Of a DNA stretch of 64,000 nucleotides, positions 43,801-55,544 are shown one piece after another. The stretch's first letter is position 1, and each line of letters starts with the position of its first letter. Below the pieces are notes generated by a model. The model worked only from the letters and a program-made list of their open reading frames with translations, was not told where the DNA came from and made no database searches. The stretch is from NCBI GenBank assembly GCA_039707465.1, contig CM077643.1, forward strand, positions 246,121,919 to 246,185,918. The letters run 5' to 3'. A program made the position numbers and the translations under genes. The stretch comes from Rhabdophis nuchalis (Eukaryota; Chordata; Lepidosauria; Squamata; Natricidae).

Positions 43801-45403
43801 AAAACAAACATTTTCCTATGAAATTGACTCTCCACAAAGGACCGGAGACAGTATGAAAGAGTCCTTCCTGTCATTTCCATTTACGTAGTCATCAATAGCA
43901 ATGACAGTTGCTGATAGAGTCAGTGGAGAGAACGGTCACATAGCCATCTACCCTGCTCCTAATGTAGATTATCCGCCAAAAGAGACAAAGCAATCTCTGT
44001 CTCATAACCTAGTTGGAAGCTAGATTGACGTAGATCATGATAATTCACGACATCCAGGCACTCCTGAAATTAGGATTCTGTCACATGTCTTAGCACCAGG
44101 TCTCAATGTTAGAAGATTGGACAAAAATTAATGCACAGAGGGAAAAGGGAAGAGGGAAGGGAGGAGAGAGGAGAGCAGAGGAAAGGAAAAAAGAAGAGAG
44201 CATTATGCTTTTAGTCTGTCCATTTCTTTGCTGCTTTTGAAAGACAGAAGGGAGAATGTTTAGATCTCATGTCCCATTTTCAGGCATTATAATTCAAAAA
44301 GTATGTGTTAGAAATGAGCAAGCAGATCCTAAAACTGAGTCTACTATTTCTACATAAAGAGCAGCTTCCAAGATGTTTGAATTAGTTAAATTAATCTGAA
44401 CAGTCCTTCACAAAGTCTCTTTCTGGCAAAGAGACTGAGTAAACAGGGAGAGGAGTGCTTTACACAATAAAAGACAGGGTACTAAAGATACAGGCCTCTA
44501 CAATCTTGGAAACAAAGGAAATCCCACACGTTTACATTTCACCCATAAGAATATACTACGATTCTATTGTTTTCAAAAGAATTCTTTATCTAATGCAACA
44601 TTTATTTGTTTAACAGGAAAGTCGAAAGCAGAAAGAAGAAGGAACATTTAGCCCAGTGCTAGATGAAAAATGGTGTAAACAAGATGGATTTTTTCCAGAA
44701 AAAAAAATCTGAATGAAACTGAAAGGGACAAATGCAATCATTTTTAATAAAATGTATATCCTGTATGATATTCATCTAACATATCATTTATAGTTCTCCT
44801 CCTCTTCTTCCTCCTCCTTCTCCCAAAATGCAGCTTTCCAGCATTTACAGACTGCTTCAACAGTGTCTTATTTCTATTAGGCAGGGGTTTCTTTTTTGTC
44901 TTTTCAGTTTTATTAAAATAAAAAATATCTCAATTTTCTTTTGAGTAAATACTGTATGCTGTTGGTATAACTCTTTCTTTTAAAAAAATTAGGTTATAAG
45001 ATACAAAATACAAAAGTATTTATCTGTTGGTTGATGGAAAGTAGCCACAGCTGCAAAGTACACAGATTGTGTACAAGTCAGAACATTTATCATCATTGTT
45101 ACTTCTAGGGTGCCCATTTTTCTCACTGCCAAAGTGCTGCAATTTAGACACACGTTTTCTCAAGATAAACTCCCAAAACCTTGGATTCTTGCTTGTAGTC
45201 CAGTTTCCTTTAAGAGTTATACTTTATAGTGTTTATAGAAATGGCTAGTTTATATTACTATGAAAAAGCAAAAAGTTGTGGTGTGAAGTTAATGCTTTAT
45301 TTTACCACAACAGAGGGAGTCGGAAGTCAGCACTTTTTTTTTCTTTTTCTCAAACCTTCTTCACTTCTCTTTCCCCTCTTTCCCTCCACTGTCTTCCTTT
45401 TGT
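43801..45403. other. 1.6 kb repeat-poor DNA
   Basis: GA-rich near 44130-44200. Otherwise AT-rich, unique-looking, without a supported gene. Confidence 0.4.
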
Positions 45404-45480
45404 ATTTGAACCCTTTTTCAAGGCCATCAACTTACTACAGAGGTGAAAGGAGGAAAACAGTTGACAGCAAAGCTTCAAAT
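45404..45480. repeat. Copy of an unnamed dispersed repeat
   Basis: GTATTTGAACCCTTTTTCAAGG … AGAGGTGAAAGGAGGA … CAGCAAAGCTTCAA matches 31447-31530 over about 80 bp. Confidence 0.7.
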
Positions 45481-45534
45481 CTTACTTTTGTATTTTGTAT
45501 TTTATCTTTAACCTAATAAAATGCTTTTTAAGAG

Positions 45535-46001
45535 TAAGGTGACCAGATGTCCCACTTTTGGCAGGACAGTCCCGATTTTTAACAATTTGTCCCGTGTCCC
45601 GTGGCATTTTAAAAAAGTCCCGATTTTTGGAAAGAAAGGAATAATGGGTTGGGTGCTGGACACCTCCCTCCCTTCCTCCCACAGGGCTCCAGTGCCAGCC
45701 AAGGCAGGTGGGGGGCATGTGGGATGGGCAGGGGGCCTCAGGGGGGCAGGTGGCCTCCCTCTACCCCCACCCCTTCCAAGGGGGCGGCCCCCCGATTTGC
45801 ATGCGGCTCAGACGGGCAGCAGGGCAAGCACGCCTTTGCGCAGGAGGCGATGAGCATGCTCAGCCTGGAGGAGGGGCCGCAGCCGCCGCTAGAGGCACAT
45901 CGGGAGAAGTCGGTGGAAAGTTGGCGGCGGCAGCGGCAGCAGCAGCAGCATCTTCCACTTTGTCCTGGGCCGAGCCCACCGCCGCGCCACCTGCCTGAGC
46001 C

Positions 46002-46059
<58 letters not shown>

Positions 46060-46617
46060 AGGGAGGGAGGGAGGGAGAGAGAGAGAGACGGAGTGCCCAG
46101 CGGGCAAGAGAGAGGTCTCGACACCGCTGGAGAGAGGGAGGCAGGCAGGCAGGCGAGGCGAGGTGGGCGGGCAGTGGGGCTCCTGGGCTGCCCTTGGCCG
46201 GCCTTCTCCTCCTCCTCCTGGCACCAGGGGGAAGGGAGGGGGGGCTTCTTGCTTGTGGGGACCACCCGCCCGGGGGGATTCCGGAAGAAGAGTGCCTGCG
46301 GGTTCTGCCTGCATCTCCCTCCGCTGCCCCCGTGGTCCTTTAGGTGCTGGGAAGAAGGGGGCTCTCCTTGAGGAGGGGGAGATGAGGAGGGGGCAGCGAA
46401 AGTTCCATGGAGGATGGAGAGACCCCTCTCCCCCCCCCCGCCAGCTCTTCCTTTCTTTGCCTGCTGGGCAAGAGTCAGAAGTGAAAACGGGGGTGAAGCA
46501 GAGAGAGAGGAGGTTCAAACAAAACACCTTTCAACGAGCTGTAAAAATGTCATCGTCCCCCACCCCCACCCCGTCAATGGTGTCCTGCTTTACCAATGTT
46601 AAAATCTGGTCACCTTA
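45535..46617. mobile_element. GC-rich DNA transposon, hAT-like (1083 bp)
   Basis: Terminal inverted repeats TAAGGTGACCAGAT / ATCTGGTCACCTTA and a perfect 8 bp duplication TTTAAGAG (45527-45534, 46618-46625). Near the left end CAGTCCCGATTTTTAAC and AAGTCCCGATTTTTGG repeat. The interior is GC-rich with a (GA)n/(GGGA)n run at 46008-46090. Open frames there are Gly/Arg/Pro-rich composition effects with no recognisable domain. No transposase. Confidence 0.88.
46008..46090. repeat. (GA)n(GGGA)n microsatellite
   Basis: About 22 GA units then five GGGA units and more GA, inside the GC-rich transposon. Confidence 0.95.
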
Positions 46618-46625
46618 TTTAAGAG

Positions 46626-47214
46626 GTATACCCACACCATATTTACTCAAAAGGAAGTTGAGTGTTTTTTTTTCTCCCTAATGCTTGTCTGAGAATTGGA
46701 TAGATAGTCTCACATTTGTTGAGAATGTGGGAGACAAGAAGATAGACAGAAAGTGAAACTAACTAGCCAAGAAATGGAAGGAGTTGGGAAAGAGGCTGAA
46801 TGCAGCTTCTGCCTGCAGGTCCACTAGGGATGAGTGAAGACTCTTCAAAACCAAATTTCACCATGACATGGAAAACATCCATGAGTTCATGCCTGGATAT
46901 ATTTACTGCCTGGATATATTTACCCTCACCCTGTTTGGCTTGCATTTTCATCGCTACTCCTCCTTAGATATAAATGGATGGTTATTAGAAAAATGAACAA
47001 GATTAAAAGTCCCACATGTACTGACCAAGAAGTAAATCATCCTGAACTAATAGAGACTTCTGCATAGCATATGCTTACAGGCTTCTGTTTGTTTCACAAC
47101 CCAGGACAAACATTTCCTTTGCTTTGAAATGAAAGGAAAAATAGCCACTTACAGTAGAGTGACCTGCAGGATGGGTAAGAAACAAATTTGATAGGTGATA
47201 GCTAGCTAGCTAGC
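46626..47214. other. Unique AT-rich DNA
   Basis: A small tandem duplication (GCCTGGATATATTTAC, 46891-46922). Nothing else. Confidence 0.4.
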
Positions 47215-47272
47215 TTGCTAAATGGATGAATGGATGGATGGATGGATGGATGGATGGATGGATGGATGGATG

Positions 47273-47309
<37 letters not shown>

Positions 47310-47322
47310 GTAGATAGATAGA
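47215..47322. repeat. (ATGG)n then (ATAG)n microsatellite
   Basis: About 13 ATGG units (47221-47273) switch to about 10 ATAG units with one interruption, a GG-to-AG step like the C-to-T step at 16708. Confidence 0.95.
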
Positions 47323-47689
47323 TTTTTTTCCACTTTCCAAGATATTCCGACTACCACAAACAGAAAACTGGATTAAATAAATTCATTAAATAATCATAAT
47401 ATATGATAAATATGATAAATAAAAAAACCACAATGATATGATTATATTTTGCAAATTATATTTTACAAAGATGTTGCCTTATTCAATTCTCCCTTTTTAG
47501 ATTATCCTCTCAATATACCACACATATATTAGTGTACTTCCTACACTAATCTTTACTGGCAGAATCCAGCATGGACACATGGAAAAGGCAAGAAAAGGGG
47601 GCGAATTCAAGAGTTTTGGCTTTGCTTCCAATGCCATTCTATTTATTCTTCCTTTTTTTGGAGGTCATCTTAAATTCTGAGTCTTCATA

Positions 47690-48122
47690 CAGTTAGTCCT
47701 TTGATTGCAGTGGCTGTTGGGACCAGGAATTTCATTGCTTGGTGATGCAGTTAAAAAGCACAATGTAAATGTATCACTTAGCAATGGCAATTCCAGAAGT
47801 CCTGGTTCCTATTATTAGATGAGGACTACATGAGTTGTTAAGTGAGGACCTCACATGATAGTTACTTTTAACTTCCTGCCAACTTTCCCAATGAATTTGT
47901 TGTGGGAAGCCAGTAGGGGATGTCAAAACCCAGCATCATGTGACCCCAGCTCATTACAACATTGTAATTGTGAGCTGGTACCAACTACCTGGAATGTGAT
48001 CACACAACCACGGGGACTCTACTATGGCTGGAACTAAGAGAACTAATCATAAGTTCCGCTCATTCAGTGCTTTGCATGGTCACAAAAAAAATGGCCATAA
48101 CCCGAAGACTATCTGTACTTTT
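47690..48122. mobile_element. TA-flanked MITE-like repeat
   Basis: TACAGTTAGTCCTTTGATTG at one end and CCGAAGACTATCTGTA at the other are imperfect inverted repeats beginning with TA, suggesting a mariner-type target. Interior words (GTTAAGTGAGGACC, GTCACAAAAAAAATGGCC) recall the repeat at 39265. Confidence 0.55.
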
Positions 48123-48204
48123 AAATGTAGAGCCCTATACAATTCAGATTATTCATAAATATGAGGAGGAATGGAGGAGATGAAAACTGGAAAGATGCCT
48201 ACAT

Positions 48205-48310
48205 TTATGTCTGTGAAGATTCTCAGTCATTCAGGTCATCTTTGTCCCAAAAGTGCTTTTTCAAGAGGCAGCTGGACTTCCTGGTTTTTCTCTGAATTTC
48301 TTTCTCTTGC
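48205..48310 (-). mobile_element. Penelope-like tail family C, fragment
   Basis: Reverse of the tail seen at 56100-56185: GTGAAGATTCTCAGTCATTCAGG … CTTTTTCAAGAGGCAGCTGGAC. The hammerhead-like part is missing. Confidence 0.5.
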
Positions 48311-48867
48311 ATAAATTCTGAGCCTAACTCAGAAAGCAGATTTTATGCAGATACATAAAAACGTTCAACCAATTCGTCAGCTCAAGGGCTGATAAAATGA
48401 CTTATAATAACAATTAAATTAAAATATATTGATCAAGGTGTTAAAAAAGAGGAAAAAATTATAAAAAAAATTGTATAAACAAGTTCTAAAATAACCAAGC
48501 GTTCTTGTTAGGAGAGCAAGTTTATTTTGCTATTCTGAAAGAAATAAACTTACATTTTTTTTAAAAAAATGTCAAAATTTATGGAGATTACTTTCCCCAC
48601 AGCTACATTTGTCTTTATCCATTTTGCTTTTCACAAGGCTGTAAAGAGTATGTTTTCCTAGTGTGTCTGTTGCCTAAATTGATTGTAGATGACATTATAA
48701 ATATGTTTAATCTAAACTTTTCTTTTTATTACATTCTACTTTGCTGTGAATGAGATCCAGTCCTTCACAGCTGAGATAGACTACCAATATTTTAAACAGA
48801 TCAGCAATTAGAGATTTTTAGCTGGTACACAAAAATAGATATGGACTACTTTTATTTATTTATTTAT

Positions 48868-49655
<788 letters not shown>

Positions 49656-49916
49656 AGATGTGTCCAAAAAGGATAGATAAACATTTGGTTGGGAAGTTTG
49701 TTAGGATATTCAGCCTTATATTGGGTTGACAATATATATGAGCCTATGTTCTTAAGGAGTTATGCAGCTTTAAGAACTATGTGTTGAATTCTGATTGGCT
49801 GTGCTTCTCAGCTCTACCTTAAAGGAAGCTCAGGAACACAGTCCGTCCCCTTTTACGATTCCCTTTGATTCCTGTGCTAAGAAGCTGAAGCTGTGAAGAC
49901 TGAAGAAGTATTTGTT

Positions 49917-49917
<1 letters not shown>

Positions 49918-50015
<98 letters not shown>

Positions 50016-51447
50016 GTTTAATTTCTTGACCGCTCCTCTCCCCGTAGGGACTCGGAGCGGTGCACAGGGAAACTAAAACCATAAATATACAATCAAAGAT
50101 ATCTTAAAAACAAATTAAATAGTACCTGTGCTAAAATACCCAATCTAAGCTAAAATTCCCACTATACAGCTAAAACCCCATAGATAGAGACTACCCCAGG
50201 CCGGCCAAGCAGAAAAAATATGTTTTTAATTTCAGACGGAAGGAGCGGAGGTCCGTTGTCGTTCTAATGTCGGGGGGAAGGTCATTCCAGAGGGCAGGGC
50301 CCGCCACAGAGAGAGCCCTTCCCCTGGGCGTCGCCCGCTGACAAAGTCTAGTGGACGGCACCCGGAGAAGTCCCTCTCTGTGGGAGCGAATCGGCCGTGA
50401 GGAAGTATGGGGCAGGATCCGATCCCGCAAGTAGCTAGGTCCCGAGCCATGGAGCGCTTTAAAGATGATAATTAGTACCTTGAAGCGCACCCGGAAGACG
50501 ACAGGCTGCCAGTGCAGCTCGCGCAGGATAGGTGTTACATGGTTAAACCTAGAGGTACCCAGAATTGCCCGCGCGGCTGCGTTCTGGACCATCTGCAGTC
50601 TCCGGGTGCACCTCAAGGGAAGCCCCATGTAGAGAGAGTTACAATAGTCCAGTCGGGATGTCACGAGAGCATGAGTGACTGTGCGAAGGGCGTCCCGATC
50701 CAATAGGGGGCGCAACTGGCGAACCAGGCGAACCTGGTAAAACGCCCTCCTAGCCACGGCTGTCACTTGATCTTCCATGGACAGCCGGGCATCTAGGAGG
50801 ACACCCAAGTTGCGCGCCCCATCCACAGAGGCAAGATGTTCGCCCCCTATGGCCAGCGATGGAGTTAGCTGGTTGAATCGGGCAGCCGGAAACCACAGCC
50901 ACTCGGTCTTGGTCGGGTTGAGTCTGAGTCCGTTACTTCCCATCCAGATCCGTATGGCTTCCAGGCACTGGCACATCACCGCTACGGCATCGTTGGGGTG
51001 GTTTGGGGTAGATATATACAGCTGCGTATCATCAGCGTAGAGATGATACTCTACCCCAAAACCACGGATGATCTCACCCAGCGGCTTCATATATGTGTTG
51101 AACAGGAGAGGCGAGAGGACCGACCCCTGAGGGACCCCACATGTGAGGGGTCTCGAGGTCGACCTCTGCTCTCCTGCCAACACAAATTGCGATCGGCCAG
51201 AGAGGTAGGAGGAGAACCACCGTAAAACGGTGCCTCCCACCCCCAACCCCCCCAACCGATGCAATAGGATACCATGGTCGATGGTATCGAAAGTCGCCGA
51301 GAGGTCTAATAGGACCAGGATGGAGGAACAACCCCCATCCCTGGCCCTCCAGAGATCATCAACCAACGCGACCAATGCCGTCTCGGTGCTATGCCCGGGC
51401 CGAAAGCCGGACTGGCGCGGATCTAGATACTCAACTTCCTCCAGGTT
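49918..51447 (-). mobile_element. L2 LINE, 5'-truncated, inside the LTR
   Basis: About 1.5 kb: (TAA)n at 49918-50014 as reversed tail, 3' UTR, then the uninterrupted reverse-transcriptase C-terminal part. T-rich LTR sequence on both junctions (GTTTT / GGTTTTG) may be the target site. Confidence 0.93.
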
Positions 51448-51456
51448 TTGCATCAC
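50191..51456 (-). CDS. L2 ORF2 reverse transcriptase fragment, 421 codons open
   Basis: LINE reverse transcriptase and C-terminal region, acting in target-primed reverse transcription. From the N-terminus: YLDPRQSGFRPGHSTETALV, LLDLSATFDTIDHGILLHRL, CGVPQGSVLSPLLFNTYM, YHLYADDTQLYIS (catalytic YADD present), LRLNPTKTEWLWFP, NLGVLLDARLSM, then the L2 tail to CLAGLG and stop. The endonuclease domain is missing. The first codons (GTG ATG CAA A…) come from antisense LTR sequence beyond the insertion joint, so this is not the native start. Confidence 0.85.
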   Translation of the reverse strand: MMQNLEEVEYLDPRQSGFRPGHSTETALVALVDDLWRARDGGCSSILVLLDLSATFDTIDHGILLHRLGGLGVGGTVLRWFSSYLSGRSQFVLAGEQRSTSRPLTCGVPQGSVLSPLLFNTYMKPLGEIIRGFGVEYHLYADDTQLYISTPNHPNDAVAVMCQCLEAIRIWMGSNGLRLNPTKTEWLWFPAARFNQLTPSLAIGGEHLASVDGARNLGVLLDARLSMEDQVTAVARRAFYQVRLVRQLRPLLDRDALRTVTHALVTSRLDYCNSLYMGLPLRCTRRLQMVQNAAARAILGTSRFNHVTPILRELHWQPVVFRVRFKVLIIIFKALHGSGPSYLRDRILPHTSSRPIRSHREGLLRVPSTRLCQRATPRGRALSVAGPALWNDLPPDIRTTTDLRSFRLKLKTYFFCLAGLG

Positions 51457-51772
51457 TTTAAGATAACTCTGTGTTTGGTGAAGGACTGTTATTGTTTTGA
51501 GAAATTAGTCTCACTGGTCGGAAGAAGTATTTTAGTTGCTACAAAGTAAAGACTATTTATTTTCTTACTATCACTGTTTTAGAGTTTGTTTGTGGTTAAA
51601 GCAACGTATCTCTTTACTGTCCAGTGAATTACACTATTCCGCATTTATTTCTAAACACTGGTTACTGGACCAGAGTTGTAACCCTGGTTCTGAATCCAGA
51701 GTTGCTAACAAAGTTTTAATTTGACTTCCAAGGAAGTAATGGCATTATGTAGATGATTCTGTGAAGAGAGGA

Positions 51773-52121
51773 GCAGGGGTGAAATCTACTTACCTTTGCT
51801 ACCGGTCACTCACACCACCTCCGTGCATGTGCAGGACTTTCCATGCATGCGCAGAGCATCACAAATTAATGTGATGATGTCTGGGCAGGTGGGCGGAGCC
51901 TGCTACCAAGCACACCTGCAAAGTAAGTAGAACAGTGAGGGGGGAATCCGCTGTGCCACCGATTTAGATTTGCTAGAAAGCAGGAAATCCTGCATCACAG
52001 CTGATCGTCGAAAATACCAGTTCGCCTGAACCAGTAGCATTTTTAAACTACAAGTTCATGTGAACTGGTAGCTTTTTTTTTACTACCTGGACCAGTCTGA
52101 ACTGGTAGCATTCCACCCCTG
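51773..52121. mobile_element. Non-autonomous hAT element (349 bp)
   Basis: CAGGGGTGAAATCTAC … GTAGCATTCCACCCCTG; flanks GAGAGGAG and GAGAGAAA match at 6 of 8. Contains ACCAGTTCGCCTGAACC and TGAACTGGTAGC, as in 24246. Confidence 0.85.
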
Positions 52122-52176
52122 GAGAGAAATCAATAGCCACAGTGGAAAAAGTAGCTGTTGAATCAATCATCTACAA

Positions 52177-52299
52177 CATGGGTGTCAAACTCACTACGTC
52201 ACATGATGTTCCACAACATTTTTCCCCTTCAAGGCACTGGGGTGGGTGTGGCCTGCAATTGACGCATCTGATCCACGGGCCGCCAATTTGACACCCCTG
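52177..52299. mobile_element. Non-autonomous hAT element, short (123 bp)
   Basis: CATGGGTGTCAAACTC … AATTTGACACCCCTG; flanks ATCTACAA and ATCTAGAA differ at one base. A second element of this type is at 57303. Confidence 0.88.
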
Positions 52300-52805
52300 A
52301 TCTAGAAGTGGTCCATACAGAGACTTTCCTTGAGGACATTTTAAGAAAGTGGACTCCAATGGGTTTTAGAACTCTGGAAGTCATCTCACTTAAGCCACAA
52401 TTTGACCCCTTTAATTGAATAATGGTTTTGCATATTTCCTCACATAACCACCTTAGGAAATTTCTTGTTGATGGCTTTTTGGATGTTTGGATGTAAGAAT
52501 CTTTAGAATGGCAAATTTCATTATATCAGACAAGTTTCTATTTATTCTTGATAAAGAAGATGCAAGTTTAAGGTCTTTAAAAATTCTTTTGAATAAAAGA
52601 AGGGGGACTAGAACATTGATTTTGGAAAGTTATCAACATATTAAGGTGCCAGAACTTGAAAGCATCTTTCCTCTGGGTTGTTTAACATTTTACATGAGGA
52701 TTTGTAAACTAACTAAGAAATCCTCTCATGGTAAAGTATTTTTGATTAGATAAAAAACAACAATATCTACTATAAAATGAATTTAAAAGAGCTATAGAAG
52801 AGGAT
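52300..52805. other. AT-rich DNA, possibly old L1 remnant
   Basis: 52490-52790 is A-rich on the plus strand with Lys/Leu-rich short frames, as in decayed L1. Similar text continues at 54053-54530 and 54790-55000. Not firm. Confidence 0.3.
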
Positions 52806-54052
52806 TAGACCTTTACTGGACAAAAACAGATCATGCCAGACGAATCTAATTGCATTCTTTGACAAAGTAACAAAATCAGTGGACCAGAGGAATGCTGTTG
52901 ATATAATTTACCTGGACTTCAGTAAGGCATTTGATAAAGTAGACCATAACCTACTATTAGATAAAGTAGAAAATTGTGGGTTAGACAGCACCACCACCAA
53001 ATGGATTCATAACTGGCTGACCAACCGCACTCAACGTGTAGTCCTCAATGGAACTGCATCTACATGGAAGGAAGTATGCAGTGGAGTCCCCCAAGGCTCT
53101 GTTTTAGGCCCAGTACTCTTTAACATCTTCATCAACGATTTGGATGAGGGGATAAATGGGGAACTCATCAAATTCGCAGACGACACCAAGCTGGCAGGAA
53201 TAGCCAACACTCCAGAAGATAGGTTTAAGATACAGAAGGATCTAGACAAACTTGAACATTGGGCACTGTCTAATAAAATGAAATTCAATTGTGAAAAAAG
53301 TAAGGTCCTACATATAGGCAAGAAAAACCAAATGCACAAGTACAGTATAGGTGGTACCTTGCTCAATAGTAGCAACTGCGAGAGGGATCTCGGAATCCTA
53401 GTGGACAACCATTTAAATATGAGCCAGCAGTGTGCAGCAGCTGCCAAAAAAGCCAACACAGTTCTAGGCTGCATCAACAGAGGGATAGAATCTAGATCGC
53501 GTGAAGTGTTAATGCCACTGTATAGTGCCTTGGTAAGGCCACACTTGGAATACTGCATACAGTTTTGGTCGCCACGATGTAGAAAAGACGTGGAGACTCT
53601 GGAAAGAGTGCAAAGAAGAGCAACCAAGATGATTAGAGGACTGGAGACTAAGACATATGAAGAACGGCTGCAGGAACTGGGTATGTCTAGTTTGATGAAG
53701 AGAAGGACCAGGGGAGACATGATAGCAGTGTTCCGATATCTCAGAGGGTGCCACAAAGAAGAGGGAGTCAAACTTTTCTCCAAGACACCTGGGGGCAGGA
53801 CAAGGAGCAATGGGTGGAAACTAACCAAGGAGAGAAGCAACTTAGAACTAAGGAGAAATTTCCTAACAGTAAGAACAATTAACCTCTGGAACAGCTTGCC
53901 TCCAGCAGTTGTGAATGCCCCAACCCTGGAAGTCTTTAAGAAGATGTTGGACAGCCATTTGTCTGAAATGGTGTAAGATTCCTGCCCATGCAGGGGGTTG
54001 GACTAGAAGACCTACAAGGTCCCTTCCAACTCTGCTATTGTATTGTATTGTA
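52806..54052 (+). mobile_element. CR1 LINE, 5'-truncated, well preserved
   Basis: About 1.25 kb from inside ORF2 to the 3' end (GGTCCCTTCCAACTCTGC, tail TATTGTATTGTATTG at 54037-54051). The best-preserved LINE frame here together with the L2 at 50191. Confidence 0.93.
52879..53976 (+). CDS. CR1 ORF2 reverse transcriptase fragment, 365 codons
   Basis: Uninterrupted frame: YLDFSKAFDKVDHNLLLDKV (12 on), TNRTQRVVLNGTASTWKEV, CSGVPQGSVLGPVLFNIFINDLD, LIKFADDTKLAG with catalytic FADD, ERDLGILVDNHLNMS, SALVRPHLEYCIQFWSPR, RATKMIRGLETKTYEERLQELGMSSLMKRRTRGDMIAVFRYLRG, ending FKKMLDSHLSEMV. The frame is open upstream to about 52812 (LDKNRSCQTNLIAFFDKVTKSV), so the ATG is internal to the LINE protein. 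Endonuclease and ORF1 are absent. Confidence 0.9.
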   Translation: MDQRNAVDIIYLDFSKAFDKVDHNLLLDKVENCGLDSTTTKWIHNWLTNRTQRVVLNGTASTWKEVCSGVPQGSVLGPVLFNIFINDLDEGINGELIKFADDTKLAGIANTPEDRFKIQKDLDKLEHWALSNKMKFNCEKSKVLHIGKKNQMHKYSIGGTLLNSSNCERDLGILVDNHLNMSQQCAAAAKKANTVLGCINRGIESRSREVLMPLYSALVRPHLEYCIQFWSPRCRKDVETLERVQRRATKMIRGLETKTYEERLQELGMSSLMKRRTRGDMIAVFRYLRGCHKEEGVKLFSKTPGGRTRSNGWKLTKERSNLELRRNFLTVRTINLWNSLPPAVVNAPTLEVFKKMLDSHLSEMV

Positions 54053-54534
54053 AAACAGAAACAGATTTGAATGTGGGTCTGAAAGAGCATTTAAAAATGC
54101 TTGACTAGATGGATGTTAAGAAAAAAGATACCATCCTCAATTTACAAATGAAACAGGCTGATATCTTAATAAACTCTTCAATCAGAAGAGTGACTTGGAT
54201 AGATTTCTTATCTTGGATTTACAAAAAAGATAAGTTAACCTAATAAAGGATTTTCTGAGAGGAGACAAAGAAAAAAATGATAAGAAATCAACATGTGGGA
54301 GATTACTTGAAGGGATTAAAGATCAAGCTTTTTAAAAGTAAATGGAAAGAATATAAAGTGAATTTATTTTATCAAGATTAAATATATATACATCGTTGTT
54401 TCTGGTAGCCCTTAATGGATTTTTTATTTTAACAAATACCAAGTTACAAGGCTTTAAAAGTTTGTTTGTAGATAAAACAGTAGATATGGGAAGAGATTTC
54501 TCGTGCTCTATTTTTTAGAAAACTTCATAAATTA
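54053..54534. other. A-rich DNA, possibly old L1 remnant
   Basis: Short Lys/Ile-rich frames with many stops, possibly the continuation of 52490-52790 across the CR1 insertion. Confidence 0.3.
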
Positions 54535-54785
54535 AGAGCCATGGTGGCACACTGGTGAGAGTGCAGTACTGCAGGCTACTTCTGCTAACTGCTGGCAGCC
54601 TGCAATTTGGTAGCTCGAATCTCACCAGGATCAAGGTTGACTCAGCCTTCCATCCTTCTGAGGTCAGTAAAAGGAGGACTCAGATTGTTGGGGGCAATAG
54701 GCTGAGGCAATAGGTAAACCACTTAGGGCTGTAAAGCACTGTGAAGCAGTATATAAGTCTAAATGTTATTGCTATGCTATTAAAA
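54535..54785 (+). mobile_element. tRNA-derived SINE with MIR-like core, near full length
   Basis: GGTGGCACACTGGTGAGAG (A box region), TAGCTCGAATCTCACC (B box), GGTTGACTCAGCCTTCC, GATTGTTGGGGGCAATAGG, ending TATATAAGTCTAAATG. Contains a small duplication (GCTGAGGCAATAGG). Confidence 0.88.
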
Positions 54786-55009
54786 GTAAAAGAACATAAA
54801 ACTGATTTATTAGATTAAGATTAAAATATACATGTTATTATTCTTGATGGATGTTTGTTGATTAGGACAGAATGACAAGATTTTATAATAAGAGATGAGG
54901 TATGGAAAGAAGAGATATTTTACTGAAATAGGAGATAAGATAATGGGTAACTAAAGTTTTTTGTGTTTGTCTGGACTCTGGAGGGAGAAGCAAGTCATTT
55001 CTTTATATA

Positions 55010-55540
55010 TATATAAAGCCTAGAACCACAGGTTCTCCTCCTAGATCAGCTGAGCCAGGGGAATAAGTATATATTGTGTCACAACACCCTGGTATGTCCC
55101 AAATATGGGAGGGAGCAGAATGCTTCCTTTTTCTGTCTTTCAGCTCACCCTAGGAGCCATTCAGGCAGAAAGCTATTTTTTTATTGCCTTTGTTATATTT
55201 GTGTTATGTTTGTGCTGATAATTAAATAAACCACAATATATTTGGGGCATACTAGGGTGTTGTGACACAATATATTCTTATTTCCCTGACTCAGCTGATC
55301 TAGGAGGAGAACCTGTGGCTTAGTGGCAATTACAACTGCCTAATATGTTATACTTCCTAGGTTCAAATCACAGTAAGAGTATGGCTAGCTGATGAGAGCT
55401 AAATAGCTTAAAATAGATCTATGCTAGTCTCCCTTTATTTATTTATTAGCACAAACATAACACAAATATAACAAAGGCAACAAAAAAATAGCTTTCTGCC
55501 TTACTTCAGATTTTTTTACTTTTAATATTCTAAGACCTTA
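55010..55540. mobile_element. tRNA-like SINE pair in inverted order
   Basis: 55310-55500 on the plus strand has the head (TGGCTTAGTGGCAATTAC, GGTTCAAATCACAGTAAGAG, TATGGCTAGCTGATGAGAG) and body. 55230-55013 is a reversed body; GGTGTTGTGACACAATATA and AGCTGATCTAGGAGGAGAAC are shared by both, in opposite directions. The same family occurs at 29220. Confidence 0.6.
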
Positions 55541-55544
55541 GACC

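Larger units (their letters stand above)
49699..51710 (+). mobile_element. Solo LTR, family A, copy 3, split by L2
   Basis: Begins TGTTAGGATATTCAGCC (49699), ends GTTGCTAACA (51710), with perfect 5 bp duplication AAGTT (49694-49698, 51711-51715). LTR parts are 49699-49917 and about 51448-51710, together about 480 bp. The L2 sits in the TTTGTTTTTGCATCAC segment known from copies 1 and 2. Confidence 0.92.

Noticed and set aside
45649..46371. 240-codon GC-rich frame and overlapping frames on both strands
   Set aside because: Inside a non-coding DNA transposon with a GA microsatellite; several frames open at once because of GC richness, no recognisable domain.
53031..53840. 269-codon minus-strand frame
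   Set aside because: Antisense shadow of the CR1 reverse transcriptase; the plus strand carries the conserved motifs.
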